Positions 54,820 through 63,512 of a stretch of 64,000 nucleotides of DNA are shown here, one piece after another. Within the stretch, counting starts at the first letter, position 1, and each line of letters begins with the position of its first letter. The DNA comes from Lachnospiraceae bacterium (GTDB lineage: Bacteria > Bacillota > Clostridia > Lachnospirales > Lachnospiraceae): positions 62,001 to 126,000 of the forward strand of contig JAQXVT010000048.1 of NCBI GenBank assembly GCA_029225065.1, given 5' to 3'. The notes beneath the pieces are model-generated. The model was given only the letters and a program-made list of their open reading frames with translations. It was not told the origin of the DNA and made no database searches. Made by a program: the position numbers and the translations under genes.

Positions 54820-57021
54820 TCACACTTTCGCATTCCTCCCGGAAAGCCTCTCCCGCTCCGCTTCCATTTTTTCAAGAAGCGCACCCGCACCCTCCGAGCG
54901 TCCAAGATAACCGAACTGGTTTGAAAACAGCACCACTTCGGTCTGCAGCTGGCCCATACAATGCTTCTGCAGATGCTTTATGATGCGCTCGATCATAATC
55001 CCAATAGTCTTTTCCATAAGCCCTGTCGGCTGCAGGATTTCAAGCGCCTCATCTGTCGTATTGGAATTCAGCAGAAGCTGTGCCGTTTTCAGATCTGCAC
55101 CGGCGCGGACAGCCTGCGCCGCCATCAGCTCTGCACGGCAGTCGGCATGTGCTGAGTGTGTGTTCATAATACCGCCGGACACCTTCACAAATTTTCCGAT
55201 GTGCGATACGAAAAGAATGCCTTTTACACCGAGTTCCACTGCCATGTCGAGCGTCTCGCCCACATAATTGCTGCACTTCATCGAATCCTCTGGCCGCAGA
55301 TACTCCATCCGGCTCAAAAAATTCACAATATCCATTTCTTCGGAAGTATTCTCCGAAGCTTTCTCCCTGTCATCCCCGGCTTCTTTTTCCGATCCTTCCT
55401 CCAGCGCATCCGCCTGTGCCCATTCCTTTTTCAGGAAATCCGCGCCATAATTGCCCGGCGTGATGAGAAGATACGTTTCTCCGCTCTTTACCTTCTGACG
55501 CATCTCAATGCGGATACTCTCGATCAGAGCCTGTTCGCTCATCGGCACTACGATCCCGCTCGTACCGAGAATCGAAATACCGCCCTCGATACCAAGATGC
55601 GGGTTAAAGGTGCGCTTTCCGACTTCCTCGCCGCCCTGCACAGAGATCACCACGCGAATCTTCCCGTGATACCCGCACTGTGCGCAGACGCTCTGCACGC
55701 CCTCTCGGATCATCTGCCGTGGCACCTTGTTGATCGCGGCTGCGCCTACCGGCTGTTCCAGCCCCGGTTTTGTGACTCTTCCGACACCTTTTCCGCCGTC
55801 GATCTCGACCTCGGCACGCAAATTGTCTCTCATCTGCGCGTCCGGTATTTCATTTCCATCTGTCTGCGAATCTACGGCTTCATTTTTCGCCGAATGTACA
55901 GCCTCTTTTTTCTGCAACTCTTCAGAACTGCCATCAGTTGTCGTCCCTGTTTCTTTCTTTTCCGTGGATTCGTCTTTTCCAGGCACAGCCATCTTCTCTG
56001 ACGCAGAATCGCAGCCCACCAGCTCCACCCGTGCAAAGATCAGCAGTCCGTCCGTCGCATCCGGATCATCGCCGCCGAATTTCCGTACCGCGCATGATGC
56101 TGCATGCGCTTCCAGCTGTGGAAATTCTGTTTCCAGAAGAAGCGTGATTCCCTTTGGTGTCGTCAGCTGCACTTCCTTGCAGAGTTTCCTGCCAAGCAGC
56201 ATAGAAGTCGCGGCCATCGATGCGGCGGCCGCACAGCTCCCGGTTGTGTAACCGCACTGAAGCCGCTTATTTTTCTGGACGACGTAGACATCCTCGATAC
56301 CGGATTTCGGAAGTTCCTCTTCGGATAATGGCAGGGGGCGTACGAATTTCAGAAAACGAATCAGATCACCACTTTGCTCCGCCCGATCTGTGCCGCATGG
56401 CTCCTGTGCTTCCGGCTGTAAAACTTTTTTTGCATGCTCCATCTGTCTATACTTTGCCGCGCATACTTCCAGCGCTTCCGGAAGCACCTCAAGTTCAAAG
56501 CCCTGCGCATTTTTTACCTGCCAGTCAAAGTACGACCGTTTTTCGGTACAGAACCGCTCCATCACCGCCATGATTGTACCGCCATGTACGACATAAGCCA
56601 CGGAAGTTCTGCCTGCTTTTAACTGCTCTTTCACACTTTTTAAAAGTGCGCAGCAGCTGCGGTCCGCAAACGCCTGCCGACTCTCGCCGCCCGGAAACGG
56701 AAGCTCCCCGCCGCTGTCAATCCAGCACTGATACGCTTCGTTTCCGGTAAGCTCCTGATAATTTTTATATTCAAATTCACCAAAGCTGCATTCCCGCAGC
56801 CCCTCTTCCGTCTCAGTCGGCACACCCGGAAACAGATGCGCGGATGTCGCCACGCACCGTTTCATCGGAGAGGTTACCGTCTGCTGCGGAATCGGATACC
56901 GTCTGCGGTTCTTTTTCAGCCACAGCACTGCATCCGAAATGAGCGGCTCATCCGTGCTTCCGACGTATCGTTTTTCCAGATTTCCGGCGGTTGTGCCATG
57001 CCGGATCAGATAAACTCTCAT
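54820..57021 (-). CDS. cobC-cbiD: Fusion of histidine phosphatase (CobC-like) and CbiD
   Basis: The 733-residue protein combines two cobalamin functions. Residues 1-195 are a histidine phosphatase (YLIRHGTTAGN with catalytic His8; second His in VVHGGTI near 146), probably dephosphorylating alpha-ribazole phosphate or adenosylcobalamin phosphate. Residues about 253-725 are CbiD, cobalt-precorrin-5B C1-methyltransferase (CGYTTGSCAAAAS, GKRTFNPHLGIEGGISILGTSGI, SHIGKFVKVSGGIMNTHSA). Two low-complexity Glu/Lys/Thr/Ser insertions interrupt CbiD (about 337-400 and 535-563). It overlaps cbiC by four bases. The phosphatase acts late and CbiD in mid-pathway, so the fusion does not join consecutive steps. 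Confidence 0.94.
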   Translation of the reverse strand: MRVYLIRHGTTAGNLEKRYVGSTDEPLISDAVLWLKKNRRRYPIPQQTVTSPMKRCVATSAHLFPGVPTETEEGLRECSFGEFEYKNYQELTGNEAYQCWIDSGGELPFPGGESRQAFADRSCCALLKSVKEQLKAGRTSVAYVVHGGTIMAVMERFCTEKRSYFDWQVKNAQGFELEVLPEALEVCAAKYRQMEHAKKVLQPEAQEPCGTDRAEQSGDLIRFLKFVRPLPLSEEELPKSGIEDVYVVQKNKRLQCGYTTGSCAAAASMAATSMLLGRKLCKEVQLTTPKGITLLLETEFPQLEAHAASCAVRKFGGDDPDATDGLLIFARVELVGCDSASEKMAVPGKDESTEKKETGTTTDGSSEELQKKEAVHSAKNEAVDSQTDGNEIPDAQMRDNLRAEVEIDGGKGVGRVTKPGLEQPVGAAAINKVPRQMIREGVQSVCAQCGYHGKIRVVISVQGGEEVGKRTFNPHLGIEGGISILGTSGIVVPMSEQALIESIRIEMRQKVKSGETYLLITPGNYGADFLKKEWAQADALEEGSEKEAGDDREKASENTSEEMDIVNFLSRMEYLRPEDSMKCSNYVGETLDMAVELGVKGILFVSHIGKFVKVSGGIMNTHSAHADCRAELMAAQAVRAGADLKTAQLLLNSNTTDEALEILQPTGLMEKTIGIMIERIIKHLQKHCMGQLQTEVVLFSNQFGYLGRSEGAGALLEKMEAERERLSGRNAKV

Positions 57022-57662
57022 CCTCTGCTCCCGTCCAGCTGATACAGCAGCGCATTACAGATCGCCGCCGCCACATTGCTGCCGCCCTTTCTGCCGCGTG
57101 CCACAATATATGGCACATCTGTCTGCATGATCAGCTCCTTGGACTGTACGACATTGACAAAACCAACCGGCACTCCGATAATCAGCTCCGGTCGGAAGCT
57201 TCCCTCCTGAATTTTTTCATACAGGCGAATCAGCGCAGTCGGTGCGTTTCCAACCGCATAGATCAATGGACGATTCAATGCCGCCGCCTTATCTACGCAG
57301 ACCGAAGCCCGCGTCACACCGAGCCGTTTTGCTTCTGCCGCCACATCTTCGTCAGAGATAAAGCAGTGCGCCTCACCGCCGGCAAGCTGCAGACTTTTTT
57401 TGTTGATACCGGAAAGTGCCATTTTCGTATCCGTCACAATCCAGGCACCATTTCGCAGTGCCCGCTGCGCCACTTCCACCGCATGTTCGGAAAAACACAG
57501 ATTCTGAATGTAGTCAAAATCTGCTGACGTGTGAATCACACGCTTGATAATCATGGCCCGCTCATCGTTCGGGATTGCATCTCCTGCTTCCTCCGAAATG
57601 ATTTCAAAACTCCTGCGCTCGATTTCCATCGGTCCGAGACGCTCAATCTGATCTAAATCCAT
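57018..57662 (-). CDS. cbiC: Cobalt-precorrin-8 methylmutase
   Basis: The 214-residue enzyme moves the C11 methyl to C12, giving cobyrinate. RVIHTSADFDYIQNL carries the catalytic histidine, and AVGNAPTALIRLYEK and GVPVGFVNVVQSKE are conserved. AAAAGGAG precedes the ATG and abuts an 11-base inverted repeat. Its stop overlaps the cobC-cbiD start. Confidence 0.95.
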   Translation of the reverse strand: MDLDQIERLGPMEIERRSFEIISEEAGDAIPNDERAMIIKRVIHTSADFDYIQNLCFSEHAVEVAQRALRNGAWIVTDTKMALSGINKKSLQLAGGEAHCFISDEDVAAEAKRLGVTRASVCVDKAAALNRPLIYAVGNAPTALIRLYEKIQEGSFRPELIIGVPVGFVNVVQSKELIMQTDVPYIVARGRKGGSNVAAAICNALLYQLDGSRG

Positions 57663-57678
57663 GCTGCTCTCCTTTTCC

Positions 57679-57740
57679 TGACCTTATCACTTTCCGAAAA
57701 CTATCCTGAGCTCTGCTTAGATATTATCATGATAAGGTCA
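57679..57740 (-). promoter_or_regulatory. 11-base inverted repeat between cbiP and cbiC
   Basis: TGACCTTATCA (57679-57689) and TGATAAGGTCA (57730-57740) are perfect inverses separated by 40 bases. The distal arm overlaps the palindrome TTATCATGATAA (57724-57735), so two mutually exclusive folds are possible, and the near arm ends 17 bases before the cbiC start. Confidence 0.5.
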
Positions 57741-57771
57741 TTTTTAATATTTGAATATTGCGCCGTATTTT

Positions 57772-59313
57772 CTATTTGATTCCCATAATCTGATAAATCC
57801 GTTCCATATCAAGGTGCTTTCTAAGCCCCTCTGCCAGCAGGTCGTACTGCTGCTCCCTAAACGCCGCGAAATCGACTGCACTTCCAAGCTGATCTGCAAC
57901 GCCCTTCTTCTCTGCCAATGCCTGTACAACCGCATCGACCACTTCTTCACTGTCAAAAATACCGTGCACATACGTGCCGCAGACATTTTTGCTCCATGCG
58001 CCTTCCTGCCAGTGTTTTCCGGTGATGGTATCCTCTATCTCCGTAAACGGCTGCGCTTCCTGCCCGTATGTCGTCCGTCCCATATGGATCTCATAGCCGA
58101 CGAGATGCTTCCCGGTCAGCGCCTGCGCCAGATAAGAGGTTTCCTCTGCGCAGTCCGCATCCGTTTTATCTGCAGTTCCAAGTATACGTCCCTCCACACG
58201 GGTGCGCGCTTTTTCAGCCTCAAAAACCGTCTCCGTATCCAGAAGCCCCATGCCGCGGATCGTACCGCCCTCTTCCACTCCGTCCGGATCCGAGATCGAC
58301 TTTCCGAGCATCTGATAACCGCCGCACACACCAAAAATCGCCGTGCCTGCTTTCTGTGCTTTTAAAATCAGTGCTTCCAGACCATTCTGACGCATCCACA
58401 GAAGATCACGCATCGTATTTTTCGTCCCCGGAAGAATAATCAGATCCGGATGACCGAGTTCTGTCGGTTCTTTGACGTAACGCACCGTCACACCTTCAAT
58501 GCTCTCAAACACATTGAAATCCGTAAAATTCGAGATGCGTGGAACACGGATGACCGCAATGTCGATGAGTCCGATCTGCCGATCTCCGTCCAGCCGCTCA
58601 CTTAAGCTGTCCTCATCTTCCAGGCTCACCTGCAGATACGGAGCTACACCGACCACCGGAATTCCAGTCAGCTTTTCCAGCATTTCAACGCCAGGGTCAA
58701 GAATTGTCTTGTCACCGCGGAATTTGTTGATAATCAATCCTTTGATTCGGTCTTTCTCTTCCGCCTCCAGAAGCTCAACCGTGCCGTAAAGCTGCGCAAA
58801 CACGCCGCCGCGGTCAATATCGCCGACCAGAAGAACCGGTGCATCGACCAGCTTTGCCATGCCCATGTTTACGATATCATCCTGCTTGAGATTGATCTCC
58901 GCCGGACTTCCGGCTCCCTCAATCACAATAATGTCATATTTCTCTGCCAGATGATCATACGCCTTTTTCACATCCGGCAGCAACGATTTCTTCATCTTAA
59001 AGTAATCGCGTGCATTCATCGTGCCAAGCACTTCACCGTTTACGATCACCTGTGAACCGATGTCATTCGTCGGCTTGAGCAGGATCGGATTCATCTCGAC
59101 TGACGGCTCAATTCCTGCCGCTTCCGCCTGCATGACCTGTGCGCGCCCCATCTCCAGTCCTTCCTTCGTGATAAAGGAATTTAAGGCCATGTTCTGTGAT
59201 TTAAATGGTGCCGTCTTATATCCATCCTGATGGAAAATCCGGCACAGTCCTGCCGCAATCACGCTCTTTCCGGCGTTCGACATGGTTCCCTGAATCATGA
59301 TTGCTTTTGCCAT
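57772..59313 (-). CDS. cbiP: Cobyric acid synthase
   Basis: The 513-residue glutamine-dependent enzyme amidates the b, d, e and g side chains. P-loop-like [46 protein letters not shown], the glutaminase [13 protein letters not shown] (Cys) and [11 protein letters not shown] (His) are all present. It lies between cobD and cbiC with gaps over 100 bases on each side. Confidence 0.96.
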   Translation of the reverse strand: MAKAIMIQGTMSNAGKSVIAAGLCRIFHQDGYKTAPFKSQNMALNSFITKEGLEMGRAQVMQAEAAGIEPSVEMNPILLKPTNDIGSQVIVNGEVLGTMNARDYFKMKKSLLPDVKKAYDHLAEKYDIIVIEGAGSPAEINLKQDDIVNMGMAKLVDAPVLLVGDIDRGGVFAQLYGTVELLEAEEKDRIKGLIINKFRGDKTILDPGVEMLEKLTGIPVVGVAPYLQVSLEDEDSLSERLDGDRQIGLIDIAVIRVPRISNFTDFNVFESIEGVTVRYVKEPTELGHPDLIILPGTKNTMRDLLWMRQNGLEALILKAQKAGTAIFGVCGGYQMLGKSISDPDGVEEGGTIRGMGLLDTETVFEAEKARTRVEGRILGTADKTDADCAEETSYLAQALTGKHLVGYEIHMGRTTYGQEAQPFTEIEDTITGKHWQEGAWSKNVCGTYVHGIFDSEEVVDAVVQALAEKKGVADQLGSAVDFAAFREQQYDLLAEGLRKHLDMERIYQIMGIK

Positions 59314-59468
59314 CCCGTTGCTCCTTTCTCCTTAAATCAATTTTCATTTTCCACTGACGCAAACATCTCCGCCCTACAGTGTCTATGCACCCAAAGCAGC
59401 AGAATGTTTATCTGTCTTTGAATTTTCTATCTCGTCTTTCCATATTACTCTTTACAATTCTTTGCATC

Positions 59469-60584
59469 TCACTGATTTTTTAAAAATGCCGCAAGCACTG
59501 CAAGCAGTCCTTCATTTTCCTGCTGACTTCGGATGCAGATGCGGTAATACTGCCTGATTTCTCCTGTTTTTCCGCATACCGAATCTTCCTGTCTGATATC
59601 CATGCCAGCTGCATCCTTATTTATTTCCAGCCCACGGAAATTGCTGCAGTCGCGAATCAGATAACCGTGTGCCTCTGCGTATTCCGTCAGCCCTGCAGGC
59701 CCCCAAAAAAGAAGATAATTCGTGCACGATGGGAACACTGTATATCCGCACGCTTTCAGCTTTTCCGTCATCCATTCTCGATTCACCGCTGTCATTTTTG
59801 CGGTCTTGGCTGCGAATTCACTTTCCCCTGCAGCCGCTTTTGCAGCCATCTGCGCCGGTAGCGATACATTCCACGGCTGCATGAGAAGATGCATCTTTTC
59901 CAGAAGCGCTGCATTTTTGCAGATGCCATAGCCCACGCGCAGTCCCGGCATTGCGTACATTTTTGTAAAAGATTTAATCACAAATACCGTTTCTTCCTCG
60001 AAGCCGATTGCCTCTGTCGTTCTGGCCGCATCTTCTTCTGTCAGAAAATCAAAGAAGCTCTCATCTATGACCAGATAGATTCCATTCTCCCGGCAGTGCG
60101 CACGGATTGCCGCAATCACTTCTTTTGAAATCAGCTGTCCCGTCGGATTATTTGGATTGCCAAGGATCACAAGATCCGCATCTGAGGGAATCTGTGAGAC
60201 AAATTCCTCTGTCAGTTCAAAACCGCTTCCCTCTTTCAGCCAGATGTTTGTAATCCGGCAGTCCACGGACTGAAGCGACTGCTCATATTCAAAAAAACAG
60301 GGCTGTGCCAGCACCGCATGCTTCGGCCGAAGTGCCAGCGCCAGTAAAAACATCAGCTCTGCCGCACCGTTCCCGCAGATCACCTGATCCTCGCTCACAT
60401 TTTCCCGTTTTGCCAGAATTTTCCGCAGCTCTTTGCTGCCTGGCTCCGGATAATGAATTGATGCATCGATCGCTTCCATCGCTGCACGCCTCACAGAATC
60501 CGGCATCCCGCGGAAATTGATATTGGCAGAAAAATCTGCCGCATTTTTATGTTCATAAATATTGCCGCCATGTTTATGCGTCAT
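59469..60584 (-). CDS. cobD: Threonine-phosphate decarboxylase (CobD-type aminotransferase)
   Basis: The 371-residue PLP enzyme makes (R)-1-aminopropan-2-ol phosphate for the nucleotide loop. HGGNIYEHKNAADFSANIN is the CobD-specific start; GNPNNPTGQLI and the PLP-lysine region VIKSFTKMYAMPGLRVGYG are aminotransferase fold I. It could be confused with histidinol-phosphate aminotransferase, but the N-terminus and the cobalamin neighbours favour CobD. Confidence 0.93.
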   Translation of the reverse strand: MTHKHGGNIYEHKNAADFSANINFRGMPDSVRRAAMEAIDASIHYPEPGSKELRKILAKRENVSEDQVICGNGAAELMFLLALALRPKHAVLAQPCFFEYEQSLQSVDCRITNIWLKEGSGFELTEEFVSQIPSDADLVILGNPNNPTGQLISKEVIAAIRAHCRENGIYLVIDESFFDFLTEEDAARTTEAIGFEEETVFVIKSFTKMYAMPGLRVGYGICKNAALLEKMHLLMQPWNVSLPAQMAAKAAAGESEFAAKTAKMTAVNREWMTEKLKACGYTVFPSCTNYLLFWGPAGLTEYAEAHGYLIRDCSNFRGLEINKDAAGMDIRQEDSVCGKTGEIRQYYRICIRSQQENEGLLAVLAAFLKNQ

Positions 60585-60716
60585 ATTCTGTCGTCCTTTT
60601 CCGTCTGCAGCCGGTCTCCTGCAAAATATCCTGCCTCTTCACCGGCTGTCATTTTTTTATAGCTTGTTTCTTCTATTTTTTATTATCTTCTCTTCGGACT
60701 GCTGCCAAAGTATATA

Positions 60717-61694
60717 TCAGATCACCCAGATCAGTACCGCCTTCACCGCTCCGAATACCACCAGTGCCAGCGCCGCAGCCGTATACATCATCCGGTTGAT
60801 CTTTGCGATATCCGAAACCTCGATTGGGCGGATATCATCCCCGATAAATGGTTTTTTATGCAGCTCCCCGAAATACCACGCATCGCCTGCCAGCTGCACG
60901 TGAAGCGCCCCGGCTGCCGCGGCCTCTGTCTGTGCCGAGTTCGGGCTGGCATGCTTGTAGCGGTCCCTGCGAAAGATCTTCCACGCCATCTTTCCATCGC
61001 AGCCACAAAGCGGTGCCGACAGGATCAGAAACAGCGCCGCAAGTCTCGCCGGAATAAAATTCGCGATATCATCCAGATGTGCCGGGAACCAGCCAAAATT
61101 CATGTATTTTTCATTCTTGTAGCCAAGCATGGAATCCATCGTGTTGATGCTCTTGTAAAAGAATCCGCCTGCTCCGCCCGCAAGAATCAAAAAGAGCAAC
61201 GGGGCCGCCACACCGTCCGCATAATTTTCCGCAACCGTCTCAACCGCCGCCTTAATCACGCCGGTCTTCGTCAGGTTCTGGGTATCTCTTCCGACAATTC
61301 TTCCGACCGCTTTTCTTCCTGCTTCCAGACCTTCCGTTTCAAGTGCACGTCCGACGTTCATGCTCTCTTTCTTTAAGGTCTTTGCTGCCAGTACAAAGTA
61401 ACAGAGCACTGCATCCACCAAAACACCAAGCCAAAAGTTAGCCGTGTACGCCACATACAGAAGCGCCGCAGGTATCGCAGTTGAGATAGTAACGACGAGC
61501 ACCGCACAGAGAGCACCTGCCGCACGCTCCCCCGTTTTTGTCTTTGGAAACAGTTTCCTTGTCACCTTTTCCAGAAAGGCGATCAGATACCCGATCAGAC
61601 AGATCGGATGCCAGGCCGTCTGCGGGTCACCGAGCAGCAGATCCAGCACTGCTCCGATCACCACGGCAAGTAAAGATCCAATCGCATAACTCAT
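60717..61694 (-). CDS. cbiB: Adenosylcobinamide-phosphate synthase
   Basis: The 325-residue membrane protein attaches aminopropanol phosphate to cobyric acid. DLLLGDPQTAWHPICLIGYLI, VETVAENYADGVAAPLLF, FGWFPAHLDDIANFIPARL and SPNSAQTEAAAAGALHVQL are signature segments, and several hydrophobic helices are visible. The start overlaps the precorrin-2 dehydrogenase stop by four bases. Confidence 0.96.
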   Translation of the reverse strand: MSYAIGSLLAVVIGAVLDLLLGDPQTAWHPICLIGYLIAFLEKVTRKLFPKTKTGERAAGALCAVLVVTISTAIPAALLYVAYTANFWLGVLVDAVLCYFVLAAKTLKKESMNVGRALETEGLEAGRKAVGRIVGRDTQNLTKTGVIKAAVETVAENYADGVAAPLLFLILAGGAGGFFYKSINTMDSMLGYKNEKYMNFGWFPAHLDDIANFIPARLAALFLILSAPLCGCDGKMAWKIFRRDRYKHASPNSAQTEAAAAGALHVQLAGDAWYFGELHKKPFIGDDIRPIEVSDIAKINRMMYTAAALALVVFGAVKAVLIWVI

Positions 61695-62137
61695 TTTCCC
61701 AGATACTCCTCCAATTCCATTCGTGTCCGTTTCACCAGACCATGATCCGTTCCAGACGCTGTCAGTCCAATCACCAGTTCATCCTTTGTCACAATTGATG
61801 GAAAATAAAAGTCACAGATTTCCTTCTCACTGCAGCTGTTTGCCGGAATTTTTCGCACTTTCGCTGCCGTCACAATCTCCCGGTTCAGTTCACAGTCGTC
61901 GGTCGCCGCCAGCACCAGATCGGCCGTATCAAGAAGTTCTTCCGTATAACACTCCTCCACCAGGCGAATCGGATACTTTTCGGAAAGCTCCCGGATCTCC
62001 GGCTTCATCTGCGGTGCGCAGACGGTAATTGTTCCCGCGAAGCCGCATAAGGTGCGGATCCGCCGCACTGCGATTGTACCGGCACCCACCACCAGGATAT
62101 TTTTTTGTGATAAATCTACAAATAATGGAAAATACAT
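61691..62137 (-). CDS. Precorrin-2 dehydrogenase (SirC/YlnF type)
   Basis: The 148-residue protein has the NAD-binding start YFPLFVDLSQKNILVVGAGTI and then LAATDDCELNREIV and ANSCSEKEICDFYFPS. It oxidises precorrin-2 to sirohydrochlorin, the entry to the anaerobic cobalamin route. Like Bacillus YlnF and unlike Met8/CysG it ends before a chelatase domain could fit, so cobalt insertion must come from another gene, not in this window. GGAG precedes the ATG. Confidence 0.9.
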   Translation of the reverse strand: MYFPLFVDLSQKNILVVGAGTIAVRRIRTLCGFAGTITVCAPQMKPEIRELSEKYPIRLVEECYTEELLDTADLVLAATDDCELNREIVTAAKVRKIPANSCSEKEICDFYFPSIVTKDELVIGLTASGTDHGLVKRTRMELEEYLGK

Positions 62138-62228
62138 CCCGTTCTCTCCTGTTTCTTTTTTCTAATGCAGAAAACGCAATCGTGCTCATTAGCTCAGTAT
62201 CGCCAGACAGTCGCTTCACTTTTTATCA

Positions 62229-62256
62229 GATCAGAAAGAATGATCATTTTCTGATC
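62229..62256 (-). other. Inverted repeat over the HAD hydrolase stop codon
   Basis: GATCAGAAA and TTTCTGATC flank ten bases containing the palindrome ATGATCAT and the stop codon of the HAD gene. No T-run follows on the minus strand, so an mRNA-stabilising or processing hairpin is more likely than a terminator. Confidence 0.4.
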
Positions 62257-62966
62257 CGCTTCTCGCTCCACTCCACAAATTCCGTCAGATCTGCCGCCTC
62301 CAGAGGTACCCGATAGTTCTCCACCGAAATTGCTTCCGGACATTCCGCGCCACGCGCTCCGTAAATCACTGCGTGCATGCCTGCCGCGAGTGCACCTTTT
62401 GCGTCGCCCTGCGGATGATCGCCGACAAAAAGGCATTCTTCCGGCGCACATCCGCTCTTTTGAATGCAGAGATCGAAAAAGCGACGATCCGGTTTCTCCG
62501 CTCCCGCCTCCTCGCTTGTCACAATCCAGTCCGGGTAAGCAGAAAGTCCGAGCCGCTCCAGCTTACGGTACTGTATATAGGCAGTCATATTCGTGCCTAT
62601 GCCGATCCAAATACCGCTTTCTTTCAGCTTCTGCATCCAGCTTCGGATATACGGATGCGGAACTGCGCCGGTCAGAAACGCATCCCAGTACGCATGATAC
62701 ATCTGCAGCGCATGCGGAAACAGTGGCTTTTGCATATCCTCCAGCATCAGCTGAAACCGGATCAGACGATTGTGAATCGCTGCAGTCCGGCTTCCGATCT
62801 GCTCTTCTTCTTTTCGGTATGCCGCACCGTAGATCTGCCGAAACTCCTCCGGTGTCGTCTGAAAACGCCTGCGGCAGTACTGCTCGAGCGCCTTCATTCC
62901 GATCTCATGGCAGCTGTTGTAATCATACAGCGTACCGTCCACATCAAAGATAACTGTTTTTATCAT
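62244..62966 (-). CDS. HAD family hydrolase inside the cobalamin cluster
   Basis: The 240-residue protein has all haloacid dehalogenase motifs: FDVDGTLYDYN (nucleophile Asp), GIGTNMTA (motif II), EKPDRRFF (motif III Lys) and FVGDHPQGDAKGA (motif IV), with an alpha-helical cap after motif I. It is a probable phosphatase. ATG at 62966 follows AAAGGAG and overlaps the cobU stop (ATGA), so it is tightly coupled to cobalamin genes. Its substrate is unknown; a pathway phosphate intermediate is an inference from position only. Confidence 0.85.
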   Translation of the reverse strand: MIKTVIFDVDGTLYDYNSCHEIGMKALEQYCRRRFQTTPEEFRQIYGAAYRKEEEQIGSRTAAIHNRLIRFQLMLEDMQKPLFPHALQMYHAYWDAFLTGAVPHPYIRSWMQKLKESGIWIGIGTNMTAYIQYRKLERLGLSAYPDWIVTSEEAGAEKPDRRFFDLCIQKSGCAPEECLFVGDHPQGDAKGALAAGMHAVIYGARGAECPEAISVENYRVPLEAADLTEFVEWSEKRIRK

Positions 62967-63391
62967 GCCGTCTCCTTTGTTCCCTTTATCACCAGACCAA
63001 GACCGCACGCCACACGCACGACCTCTTCCGAACGCTTTGCAAGTGCGGTACAGATCCGCCCGGTCATTTCCCTGTACTCCCGGTCAAACCGATCCATCGG
63101 AACGATGCCGTACCCCAGTTCATTTGTCACAATGACGATTTCCGGATTCTTTTCATACAGCCATGCGGCAAATGCTTCTGCCTGATCCTCTGCACCTGTG
63201 ATCCAGGACTGCTCTTTTTCGGAATTCTGAATCATATTCCGAATCAGTTCATGGAAATGATAGACGCCTTTGCACGTCTCAAGTGCCGCCACTTCACACT
63301 GCGCGCCATCCACCCAGCCATCCGTGATCTGATAACGCTCCTTTGCATACGCCAGCTTGCCCTGAAACGTACCGCCGATTACCATTTTCAT
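62963..63391 (-). CDS. cobU: Short CobU-like adenosylcobinamide kinase/guanylyltransferase
   Basis: The 142-residue protein is shorter than the usual CobU of about 180. The P-loop at residues 6-13 is GGTFQGKL where GGARSGKS is common. The HFHELIRN stretch near residue 45 could supply the guanylylated histidine. The end, NELGYGIVPMDRFDREYREMTGRI followed by VVRVACGLGLVIKG, is clearly CobU-like. It would phosphorylate adenosylcobinamide and attach GMP. It may be specialised to one of the two activities. It lies between cobS and the HAD gene. Confidence 0.82.
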   Translation of the reverse strand: MKMVIGGTFQGKLAYAKERYQITDGWVDGAQCEVAALETCKGVYHFHELIRNMIQNSEKEQSWITGAEDQAEAFAAWLYEKNPEIVIVTNELGYGIVPMDRFDREYREMTGRICTALAKRSEEVVRVACGLGLVIKGTKETA

Positions 63392-63512
63392 TTTACCTGT
63401 CTCCTTCTGTCTTAACTAAGTTTTTACAGTCCTGCCTCACACAACCGCCTGGGTCAGCTTATTTCTTCAACGCATCTTATCACAATGCCGCTGATTCCTT
63501 TCCACAGACGCT

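Noticed and set aside
61691-62137. Precorrin-2 dehydrogenase as a truncated CysG/Met8 pseudogene
   Set aside because: The length matches stand-alone SirC/YlnF enzymes, and the gene is coupled to cbiB with an intact start and stop.
46000-63512. Cobalamin riboswitch inside the cluster
   Set aside because: I checked the longer gaps (51035-51203, 53071-53242, 54707-54819, 57663-57771, 59314-59468) and saw no B12-box-like sequence or large leader fold.
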